Positions 1 through 6,184 of a DNA stretch of 6,945 nt are shown here, piece by piece. A program made the translations under genes and the position numbers. The first letter of the stretch is position 1. The number at the start of each line of letters is the position of its first letter. Source of the DNA: Geopsychrobacter sp. (GTDB lineage: Bacteria > Desulfobacterota > Desulfuromonadia > Desulfuromonadales > Geopsychrobacteraceae); the NCBI GenBank assembly GCA_021647445.1, contig JAKIUS010000085.1, positions 1 to 6,945 of the forward strand. Direction: 5' to 3'. The notes under the pieces were generated by a model. It worked only from the letters and a program-made list of their open reading frames with translations. It did no database searches and had not been told where the DNA came from.

Positions 1-150
1 CTGATCGATCGTTTCAGTTGGTATGAGATGACGCAATTACTCGAAACCCTTAAGACCGGCAGTTTGATTGAAGCTGCGGTCGATCATGTATATGGTGATT
101 ATGCCGTCGATTTAGCCCTGCTCGAACTCGACTGGCGACGACAACTCTGA
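1..150 (+). CDS. C-terminal fragment of unidentified protein, possibly peptidase MA-like
   Basis: Frame 1 is open from the window edge to a TGA at 148-150, giving the last 49 residues of a protein whose start lies outside the window. The fragment is mostly helical and acidic, with Trp residues at 7 and 46, and ends in WRRQL. The pattern of a Leu-rich helix, then a SLIEAAVDHVYG segment, then an acidic helix ending in W-R resembles the extreme C-terminus of peptidase MA-like (gluzincin) proteins, where a similar stretch follows the HExxH domain. The catalytic motif would be upstream of the window, so this is a weak resemblance from memory. That it is a real coding end is supported by frame and codon usage like the downstream genes. 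About 110 bases without a clear hairpin terminator separate it from the next ribosome-binding site. Confidence 0.45.
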   Translation: MIDRFSWYEMTQLLETLKTGSLIEAAVDHVYGDYAVDLALLELDWRRQL

Positions 151-250
151 TCCCTGTTGCCCGGTCGGGGATTTCTTCTTGCCCGAATCATACCCATCGT
201 CTAAACTTCGTTTTTGTCCGACTTTATTGCTATCTCATAGCTGTTTAAAA

Positions 251-259
251 TAAGGAGAT
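251..259 (+). promoter_or_regulatory. Ribosome-binding site of fbp, which decides where translation starts
   Basis: TAAGGAGAT is a near-perfect Shine-Dalgarno sequence and the best in the window. It lies 43 bases before the first canonical in-frame start codon (TTG at 303), too far to serve it. The in-frame codons just after it are ATT (258), ATT (261), TTT, ACT, AAC. Translation therefore probably begins near 261, on a non-canonical codon such as ATT, unless a start codon has been lost through mutation or sequencing error. Confidence 0.6.
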
Positions 260-302
260 TATTTTTACTAACGAACCAGGTTCAACCCCCTTTCAGGTCG
301 AT

Positions 303-1205
303 TTGCGACGTCATCTGCGTGAGCGTGAAGAGGATCGCGATCTTACGCGGGTTATCTGCGAACTGGCGACGGCGAGTCGTTACATTATTAATTCGATTCG
401 AACCGGCGAACTCGGGGTGGCCGGAACCTCGAATCTGTACGGGGAATCCCAGCTTAAACTTGATGTGCTCGCCGATCGAATTATCCGTAAACGCATGACC
501 CATACCGGAGTGATAGCGAGTATCGCTTCTGAGGAGGATGGCGAAATTCAGATCATCGACCCCGATGGGAAATATTCCCTCGCCTTCGATCCTCTGGATG
601 GGTCTTCGCTGGTCGATGTCAATCTGGCGGTAGGAACCATCGTCGGTATCTATAAGGGTGCCGATGTCTTAAGCCCGGGGCGTGAGATGATTGGTGCCCT
701 GTATGTGCTTTACGGCCCGCGTTGTACCCTGGTCTATTCAACCGGCAATGGCACCCATGAATTCGCAATGAACGCCCTGATGGAGTACACCCTGGTTCAA
801 GAAAATATCCAGATTGCCGAACAGGGGAATATCTACGCCCCCGGTGGGACGCGCAACCAGTATACCCCGGGAGTCGAAGCCTTTGTCAGCCACTTAGAAG
901 AGCGGGGCAGTAAGTTGAGATACAGCGGTGGATTCGTGCCGGATATTAACCAGGTCCTGATCAAGGGGCATGGTGTTTTTCTCTATCCACACCTTAAGAA
1001 TCTTCCTCGGGGTAAGTTGCGTCTGCTTTACGAACTGAACCCGATGGCCTTTCTGGTTGAGCAGGCGGGTGGTGCCGCTTCGAACGGTCATCAGCGGATT
1101 CTCGATCTTGTTCCCGAGGGAATTGAGCATCGTGAGCCAGTTTTCATCGGCAGTAAGGCCGATGTTGCCAAGGTTGAAGAGTTGATTCGTGCCCTTGAGT
1201 CCTGA
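303..1205 (+). CDS. fbp: Fructose-1,6-bisphosphatase, class I
   Basis: This enzyme hydrolyses fructose 1,6-bisphosphate to fructose 6-phosphate and phosphate, the committed step of gluconeogenesis in the cytoplasm. Counting from the TTG at 303 (300 residues), the family landmarks are all present: SEED at 76-79 and DPLDGSS at 96-102 (metal and phosphate binding), STGNGTHEF at 146-154, RY at 206-207, and the class I signature GKLRLLYELNPMA at 237-249, with metal ligand E244. One motif differs: the GSMVAD/GSLVAD loop of textbook enzymes reads GGFVPD at 209-214, and the preceding loop is short. The true start is probably upstream. The in-frame codons between the ribosome-binding site at 251-259 and 303 encode a plausible N-terminus (NEPGSTPFQVD) like that I recall in Geobacter relatives, but contain no ATG, GTG or TTG. 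If ATT at 261 is used, the protein has 314 residues. The next gene begins 23 bases downstream, so co-transcription is likely. The family call is very secure; the start is not. Confidence 0.95.
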   Translation: MRRHLREREEDRDLTRVICELATASRYIINSIRTGELGVAGTSNLYGESQLKLDVLADRIIRKRMTHTGVIASIASEEDGEIQIIDPDGKYSLAFDPLDGSSLVDVNLAVGTIVGIYKGADVLSPGREMIGALYVLYGPRCTLVYSTGNGTHEFAMNALMEYTLVQENIQIAEQGNIYAPGGTRNQYTPGVEAFVSHLEERGSKLRYSGGFVPDINQVLIKGHGVFLYPHLKNLPRGKLRLLYELNPMAFLVEQAGGAASNGHQRILDLVPEGIEHREPVFIGSKADVAKVEELIRALES

Positions 1206-1217
1206 GTGAATTCTTGC

Positions 1218-1221
1218 GGAG
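1218..1221 (+). promoter_or_regulatory. Ribosome-binding site selecting the GTG start at 1229
   Basis: GGAG lies 7 bases before GTG 1229. The alternative TTG at 1214 has no Shine-Dalgarno and would overlap this site. Starting at 1229 also gives a cleaner signal peptide, beginning M-K-H-F followed by Leu residues. Confidence 0.6.
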
Positions 1222-1228
1222 TTCTCTT

Positions 1229-2341
1229 GTGAAACATTTTTTGCTGCTTTTACTCATCCTCTGTCCTTCTTTTGCGGAGGCCCAGATTACCCAGCGTGAT
1301 TGGGCTCTGCAATTGATCGACAGCCTTGGTTGGTCTTTTGGCTTGCCAGAGAAACCGACCGATGATGATTATGCGCGCATGCTTGACGGCAACCGAGTCT
1401 ATCGGGTTGAGGCCGAAGAGGCTTATCAGCGTGGTGACCGCGTGGCGGTTATGCAGTTTAAGACCTTCGGTGAGTTTAGCGGTGATGGCTGGCTGAACGG
1501 CATCAAGAATCGGACGCAGGCCCATCTTAAATTTAACCTGCCACATGCCGGTCGCTATAAGGTGAGGGCACGTGTGCGTCTGCGCGAGCATCATCTGTTG
1601 ATCGGCGGACGTGATTTCAGGATGAGCGGCAGTAATCAATTTACCGATGTTGAGGTTGGTTATGTTGAGATGCAGTCAGGAGAGCAGGAGGCCGTTGTCC
1701 AACTGCGGCCGAATGGCAGTATTGATTATATAGAGCTTGAGGCAGAACCCTTTGCGCCGATTCGACCTGCAGGGGGGTGGAACTTCGACGCCGCATTGAC
1801 CCCCGAAGTTGCCGCGCGGACCACGATCCAGTCACTCAATCTGCAAAACCAACTCCCTTTAACAGCGCAGAGTTTAAACCTCGAAGCTGAAAATCTGGTT
1901 CAACCTGCGGGGGTTCGCATCTATCGGGGATCCAATAAAGGGGAGGCGAGCGGTGGTCGTTATGTGCAGGTCGGAGCGGCGCCTGTCGAGCTTAATTTTT
2001 ACGCCGTAAACCTTGCAGACGGGGTGAAGGATCTGGTGCTGCGTGCTGCCAGCGGCAAGGTGCTGAGGGTGAAGTTTGAGGGCTATCTGGAGTCACAGGT
2101 ACGCTTCGATTCTCGTTTTACCGACCGGGTTCTGGGGACCTTCTTTGTCCCGCAGGGTGACATGTCGATCAGGGTTCAATTGCCGGCAGGTGCCTCCGTC
2201 GATCGTTTAGAGCTTCGCTCAAGGCGTGCCGGGCGGCAGGAGATGTTGAAGCTTGTCGGTCTTAAGGATTCCGCAAAGGTGAAGCCGCGTGATTTAAACA
2301 ATCTGTCGGCCCTTATCTATCGTTTAAAGGCTCTGCGTTAA
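1229..2341 (+). CDS. Secreted protein of unknown function with two CBM6/35-like domains
   Basis: The 370-residue protein (GTG start) begins with a signal peptide: Lys2, a Leu-rich core at 4-12, and a likely cleavage after FAEA (residue 18). It is thus predicted to be periplasmic or secreted, with no lipobox and no later membrane helix. Residues 20-57 form a short helical lead-in ending in a GLPEKP...DY motif. Two similar blocks follow. Block 1 spans about 58-172, opening with YRVEAEEA and closing with SIDYIELEAE. Block 2 spans about 216-330, opening with LNLEAENL and closing with SVDRLELRS. An opening EAE strand and a closing (I/V)DxIEL strand about 110 residues later are typical of CBM6/CBM35-type galactose-binding-like beta-sandwiches, so each block may bind a sugar chain or another surface ligand. 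The tail (331-370) is basic and helical. No catalytic domain is visible, so it may act as a binding or assembly protein. It follows fbp by 23 bases. The coding call is secure; the fold is inference. Confidence 0.85.
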   Translation: MKHFLLLLLILCPSFAEAQITQRDWALQLIDSLGWSFGLPEKPTDDDYARMLDGNRVYRVEAEEAYQRGDRVAVMQFKTFGEFSGDGWLNGIKNRTQAHLKFNLPHAGRYKVRARVRLREHHLLIGGRDFRMSGSNQFTDVEVGYVEMQSGEQEAVVQLRPNGSIDYIELEAEPFAPIRPAGGWNFDAALTPEVAARTTIQSLNLQNQLPLTAQSLNLEAENLVQPAGVRIYRGSNKGEASGGRYVQVGAAPVELNFYAVNLADGVKDLVLRAASGKVLRVKFEGYLESQVRFDSRFTDRVLGTFFVPQGDMSIRVQLPAGASVDRLELRSRRAGRQEMLKLVGLKDSAKVKPRDLNNLSALIYRLKALR

Positions 2342-2398
2342 GGGGCCATCGTTCCCGCTTATTTCTGGTACTTTTTTATGTAAATAACCACAGCCAAC

Positions 2399-2407
2399 GA
2401 GGGGGGG
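2399..2407 (+). promoter_or_regulatory. G-rich ribosome-binding site with a seven-G tract before comEC
   Basis: GAGGGGGGG sits just ahead of the GTG at 2411, with three bases (CGT) between the last G and the start codon. Several registers of this tract can pair with the 3' end of 16S rRNA, the best being the GAGG at 2399-2402, 8 bases before the start. The site supports GTG 2411 as the start. A G7 homopolymer here could change length and so alter the spacing. Confidence 0.5.
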
Positions 2408-2410
2408 CGT

Positions 2411-4756
2411 GTGAATCTGGTTGGTTTTTGTCTGGTTGGCTATGTTGCAGGGCTGTTGCTGGCTCCGTATTTCGATCTGCCGTTCATTCCGTTGCTTCTT
2501 CTTGCCTGTTTCTCTTTGCTGCTCCTCTTTTTCAAGCGTAATTCGCGCATCGCTTGTTATCTTCTGTTGCTTTTCTGCTTGCTGATCGGTCTGTTGCGTG
2601 ATGAGGCATTATTCTCTTCCCACAACAACCCGCTCGACCCCTTTGTTGGTACGAAATTGGTGAGAATCTTGGGGCAGGTTCTTGCGAGCCATGAACGTCC
2701 CCGAGGCGGTGTCAGTATCGATCTTGCGGTGGAGCGTCTCGGTCCCGATTTGCATGCCAGAGGGTACGGCCAACGCCTGCGGTTGTATGTCGGGCAGGCG
2801 ACGGTGGTTCCCGTGGTCGGGAGTTCGGTGATTTTTGCGAGTCGTATCCGTCGCCTGAGTAGTTTTGGCATTCCCGGGGAGTTTGACTATGTCCGACATC
2901 TCTCCTATCGGGGGATACAACATTCCGCTTATCTGTCGCACTCAAGGAGTCTGGCGGTTTTTGCCCCGCCCGAGGGGGAATATGCGACCTGGATTGATCT
3001 TGTCCGTCGCGCTGGATTGCGGATTCTGGATCAGGGACTTTCGCCCGAACGGGCACTATTATTGAAGGGATTGTTGCTTGGCGAAAAGAGTGCCATGCCG
3101 CAAGAACTGCGCCAAACACTCGCAAATGGCGGTATTGCACATCTGTTTGCAATCTCTGGACTTCATCTCGGTCTGCTTGCTTTTCTGCTTTATTGCCTGT
3201 TTAAATTTCTTTATGGCCGCTCGAGCCGACTGCTACTCTGGCAGCCACCGCGTCGGGTTTTATGGTTTCTGATTCTGCCGTTGTTATTTCTCTATCTGCT
3301 GTTAACTGGCGATGCCTTGTCGACCCGTCGTGCCTTTTATGCCCTGTTGGTTCCGGTGGTGCTTTCTCTTCTTCGGCGTCGCGTTGACCCGTTGCACCTG
3401 CTATTCGGGCTGGCTTTTCTGTTTTTGTTGTTTGAGCCCCTGGCATTGTGGCAACCGTCGATGCAACTCTCTTTCAGTGGTGTTTTGGGTATTTTGTTGT
3501 GGCAGCAGCCCGTACAGCGGCTGTTGTCTTCCTGCCCAGGGTTTGTGCGTTATCCGCTTATGTTGTTTGCGATCAGTCTGGCTGCCTTTCTTTCAACCTT
3601 GCCGTTTGTCATTATGTCTTTTCACCCAATCGCACCTGCCGGACTGCTTGCGAATTTGTTTGCAATCCCATTGGTCAGCTTTGTCGCCCTGCCGACAGGT
3701 CTCTTCGGTTTGCTGCTCAGTAGCTTTTGGGCAAGTGCTGGTGCGTTGTTGCTGGGTTTTTCTGCAACGCTGTTACAATGGGTGGTTCGTTTTTCCAGCT
3801 GGATCAATGATCTGCCCGCACTCTCCGCACAGCGTTTATTTTTGACCCTGCCTGAGAATCTCGCCCTTTTGTTGTTCTGTTTCTCTCTTCTTATCGGCTG
3901 GCGATTTCGAAGAGGGTTATGGTTGCTGATTCCTGCGGTTTGTCTTATGGGTATTAGCCCACGGGATAATACGACTGTGGAATTGATCATGTTCAGTGTC
4001 GGGCAAGGGGAGTCGATGCTGTTGCGGGTCAACGGTGAGAATTTTCTTGTTGATGGTGGCGGTTTGCGCAGTAAGAGTTTTGATGTTGGAGAACGGTTGC
4101 TGGCTCCTGCCCTCGGTCGCCTGGGGGTGGATAAACTGGCTGCCGTGCTTCTGACGCATAACCATCCAGACCATAGTGGTGGTCTGGCTTATATTGTCGA
4201 GCATTTTAAGGTGCGACAGTTCTGGAGCGGAGTCCCTTTGCAACGGCTTGCTCCTAACCTGCGTTCTATACTGCAGGAGAAAGAAGTGGAGTTGCATGAA
4301 TTTAAACAAAAGGGTTGGCATCGCGAACAGATTGGTCAGCGAACCTCGGTGTCTTTGTATATTGCCCAAGGCCTGAGGGGAGAGAATAATCGTTCCCTCT
4401 GCCTTTACCTTACAACGCCTGCAGGAGGAATCCTCTTGACCGGGGACCTTGAGGCTCAGGGTGTCTCGGCCTTATTGCAGAGTGCGATTCCCGGACCGGT
4501 CGTATTATTGAAGGCTCCTCACCATGGCAGTGCAGGGTCGAAGCCTAGGCAGCTCGTTGCGCAACTTGGGCCCGAGTTGATTCTCGCCTCCGTAGGGTAT
4601 GACAATCCTTATCATTTTCCTTCGTCTCGGTTGCTGGATCAAGCGGCAAAGGATAGTATAAGAGTTTGGCGGACTGATCTTGATGGAACGGTTCAGGTGC
4701 GTGTTGAGGGCAAAAAGTGGCAGGTTCGTCATTGGTCAAAAGGGCTTTTCCGTTGA
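2411..4756 (+). CDS. comEC: DNA internalization-related competence protein ComEC/Rec2
   Basis: ComEC is the inner-membrane channel that carries single-stranded DNA into the cytoplasm during natural transformation. The 781-residue protein has the complete family layout. N-terminal membrane helices (about 7-62) precede a soluble OB-fold-like DUF4131 region (about 80-185). The competence membrane domain (about 205-515) follows, with the diagnostic LLLGEKS (221-227) and HLFAISGLH (244-252) motifs and roughly ten hydrophobic helices. A metallo-beta-lactamase-like domain occupies about 522-770. Its motifs are VGQGES (530-535), FLVDGG (545-550), THNHPDHSGG (582-591), LLTGDLE (675-681), APHHGS (702-707) and YHFPS (734-738). 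The metal-binding motif is HxHxDH, where many ComEC proteins have HxDxDH; this keeps all ligands and looks functional as a nuclease or phosphodiesterase-type site. Length is normal and the frame is unbroken. No comEA, pilus or other competence genes are in the window, so active transformation cannot be inferred from context. Confidence 0.95.
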   Translation: MNLVGFCLVGYVAGLLLAPYFDLPFIPLLLLACFSLLLLFFKRNSRIACYLLLLFCLLIGLLRDEALFSSHNNPLDPFVGTKLVRILGQVLASHERPRGGVSIDLAVERLGPDLHARGYGQRLRLYVGQATVVPVVGSSVIFASRIRRLSSFGIPGEFDYVRHLSYRGIQHSAYLSHSRSLAVFAPPEGEYATWIDLVRRAGLRILDQGLSPERALLLKGLLLGEKSAMPQELRQTLANGGIAHLFAISGLHLGLLAFLLYCLFKFLYGRSSRLLLWQPPRRVLWFLILPLLFLYLLLTGDALSTRRAFYALLVPVVLSLLRRRVDPLHLLFGLAFLFLLFEPLALWQPSMQLSFSGVLGILLWQQPVQRLLSSCPGFVRYPLMLFAISLAAFLSTLPFVIMSFHPIAPAGLLANLFAIPLVSFVALPTGLFGLLLSSFWASAGALLLGFSATLLQWVVRFSSWINDLPALSAQRLFLTLPENLALLLFCFSLLIGWRFRRGLWLLIPAVCLMGISPRDNTTVELIMFSVGQGESMLLRVNGENFLVDGGGLRSKSFDVGERLLAPALGRLGVDKLAAVLLTHNHPDHSGGLAYIVEHFKVRQFWSGVPLQRLAPNLRSILQEKEVELHEFKQKGWHREQIGQRTSVSLYIAQGLRGENNRSLCLYLTTPAGGILLTGDLEAQGVSALLQSAIPGPVVLLKAPHHGSAGSKPRQLVAQLGPELILASVGYDNPYHFPSSRLLDQAAKDSIRVWRTDLDGTVQVRVEGKKWQVRHWSKGLFR

Positions 4757-4781
4757 CAGTTCAGCCTGATCCTGATAGAAA
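4753..4781 (+). promoter_or_regulatory. Candidate sigma-70 promoter for the GGDEF-TPR pair
   Basis: A perfect -35 hexamer TTGACA (4753-4758) overlaps the comEC stop codon. Seventeen bases later, TAGAAA (4776-4781) matches the -10 consensus at four of six positions. Transcription would start near 4788, about 23 bases before the ATG at 4811 and upstream of the CGGGAG ribosome-binding site (4796-4801). Location and spacing are good; the -10 is mediocre. Confidence 0.4.
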
Positions 4782-4810
4782 AACTTAATAGAATACGGGA
4801 GCTTTATTTC

Positions 4811-6184
4811 ATGGACCAGGCCAGGATACTCGTTGTTGATGATGAACTTTTCTTTCGTCAGCTTTACCACGACCTTCTCAGCGAGTGTGGTCATAGGGTT
4901 GAAGTTTATGACTCCGGTGATGATGCCATAGCGCGTTTGGCCGGCGGCGGCATCGATCTGGTGTTGACCGATATGGTGATGCCCGGTCGTTGTGGTCTCG
5001 AAGTGTTGCGCGCCGCGCGTGGCCTGGTCGACCCTCCAGAGGTCATTCTGGTGACCGGACATGCCAGTCTTGAATCGGCAATTCATGCCCTTAAGAACGG
5101 TGCTCGCGATTATCTTGTGAAGCCGTTTAATCCCGAAGAACTTAAACATCTCGTTAAAATCTGTCTTGAACAACGTCGTTTGTTAAATGAAAACGTACAG
5201 TTGCGTCAGCAGATTCATCTTTTCCAAAATGGCCAGTCACTCTCTTCACTTATCGAACTCGATCGCTTATTGCCACGTTCATTGGAGATTTTCCAACGTG
5301 AACTGGGTGGCGGCTATGCCTTCAGTGTCCTGCTGAGTGACGAGAATGAATATTCAATACAAGAAGCCATCGGGATTGAGCGCAGTCAGGCCGAAAATCT
5401 CTTACCGCTGTTACCCCGGCTCCTTGACGATGTAACCGGTCTTAAGTGTTTATCTTCTGATCAGTTGCGGCAGTTTGCGCAGGAGAACTACAAATTTGAT
5501 TCTCTCTGTGTGCTGCCTCTCTACAATGAAGGGGAATTAAAGGGCGGGCTGGTTTTCGGCGATGGGCCGCTGGCGATGATGAATGAAACCTTCCCTAAAG
5601 AACGCCTGCATTATCTGGCTGAGCAGGTTGCGCTCGGCTTTGAAAATTCCAGTCGCTATCAGGATGCACAGGACCTGATGTACACCGATGATCTCACCGG
5701 TCTCTATAATTATCGCTATATGCAAATTGCCTTGAATCAGGAGTCGCGTCGTTCCCAACGCTATGGATTGAAATTTTCATTGATCTTCCTCGATCTCGAC
5801 CGCTTCAAGGGGATAAATGATCGCCACGGGCATCTAGCTGGAAGTGCGGCCCTGCAGGAGGTCTCGCGACTGCTGCGTGGTTGTGTGCGCGAAGTCGATA
5901 CCCTGTTTCGTTTTGGCGGTGATGAGTTCACCGCGCTGCTGGTTGAAACCGATGCGACGGCGGCGCGAGTGGTTGCGGAACGAATTCGTAAGAGCATTGC
6001 CGATCATTCCTTCTTGAAGGACCACGAGCAACCCTGTCGCTTGACAACCACTGTCGGATTTTCAACCTTTCCTTCTGATGCTCTGGACGCAACCGAGTTG
6101 CTTGAACTTGCCGATCGTGCCATGTATGACGGCAAGCGTGTGCGTAATGTTATTCGTGGCGTTGAGGAGCTTGGCCACGAATGA
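4811..6184 (+). CDS. Receiver-GAF-like-GGDEF response regulator; candidate Hypr-type cGAMP synthase
   Basis: The 457-residue cytoplasmic protein has three parts. Residues 5-118 are a receiver domain resembling NtrC-type receivers, with acidic pocket D10-D11, phospho-acceptor D54 (LTDMVMPG), T82 and K104 (VKPF), so it should be phosphorylated by a histidine kinase that is not in the window. A helical linker (118-140) leads to a GAF-like region (about 145-280, with SLCVLPLYNEGELKGGLVFG at 231-250). The GGDEF domain spans about 290-450: DDLTGLYN (293-300), FLDLDRFKGINDRHGH (326-341), inhibitory RxxD (R360-D363), and GGDEF at 369-373. All catalytic residues are intact. The notable change is HGHLAGS: Ser345 (AGT at 5843) replaces the Asp that contacts the guanine base in ordinary diguanylate cyclases. 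From published work, this Ser marks Hypr enzymes such as GacA (GSU1658) of Geobacter sulfurreducens, also a response regulator, which make 3',3'-cGAMP as well as c-di-GMP. The ATG has CGGGAG nine bases upstream. The GGDEF assignment is certain; cGAMP production is strong inference. Confidence 0.93.
   Translation: MDQARILVVDDELFFRQLYHDLLSECGHRVEVYDSGDDAIARLAGGGIDLVLTDMVMPGRCGLEVLRAARGLVDPPEVILVTGHASLESAIHALKNGARDYLVKPFNPEELKHLVKICLEQRRLLNENVQLRQQIHLFQNGQSLSSLIELDRLLPRSLEIFQRELGGGYAFSVLLSDENEYSIQEAIGIERSQAENLLPLLPRLLDDVTGLKCLSSDQLRQFAQENYKFDSLCVLPLYNEGELKGGLVFGDGPLAMMNETFPKERLHYLAEQVALGFENSSRYQDAQDLMYTDDLTGLYNYRYMQIALNQESRRSQRYGLKFSLIFLDLDRFKGINDRHGHLAGSAALQEVSRLLRGCVREVDTLFRFGGDEFTALLVETDATAARVVAERIRKSIADHSFLKDHEQPCRLTTTVGFSTFPSDALDATELLELADRAMYDGKRVRNVIRGVEELGHE
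6164..6184 (+). promoter_or_regulatory. ATGA stop/start overlap with upstream ribosome-binding site
   Basis: The GGDEF gene's TGA (6182-6184) overlaps the next gene's ATG (6181-6183). GAGGAG at 6164-6169, inside the GGDEF coding end, lies 11 bases before that ATG. This arrangement normally means translational coupling, with matched production of the two proteins. Confidence 0.7.

Noticed and set aside
161..186. Possible terminator after the first gene fragment
   Set aside because: Only a 5-bp TCGGG/CCCGA stem with a 12-base loop can form, and no T-run follows it.
151..260. GEMM-I (c-di-GMP/cGAMP) riboswitch in the intergenic leaders
   Set aside because: Given the predicted cGAMP synthase I looked for the conserved GEMM-I core in 151-260, 2342-2410 and 4757-4810, and did not see it in any of them.
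2342..2376. Possible terminator between the secreted-protein gene and comEC
   Set aside because: A T6 run (2371-2376) is present, but no stable hairpin precedes it.
2712..3152. Long antisense reading frame opposite comEC
   Set aside because: It lies wholly within comEC, shows no recognisable domain, and its composition (rich in Arg, Pro, Ser) is typical of a shadow of the forward coding frame.
3312..3845. 177-codon forward frame inside comEC
   Set aside because: It is an alternative frame of the Leu-rich membrane region, giving a Cys/Phe-rich product with no domain; comEC is intact in its own frame.
3917..4369. 150-codon antisense frame opposite the comEC metallo-beta-lactamase domain
   Set aside because: It overlaps conserved ComEC motifs on the other strand and has no plausible ribosome-binding site or domain.
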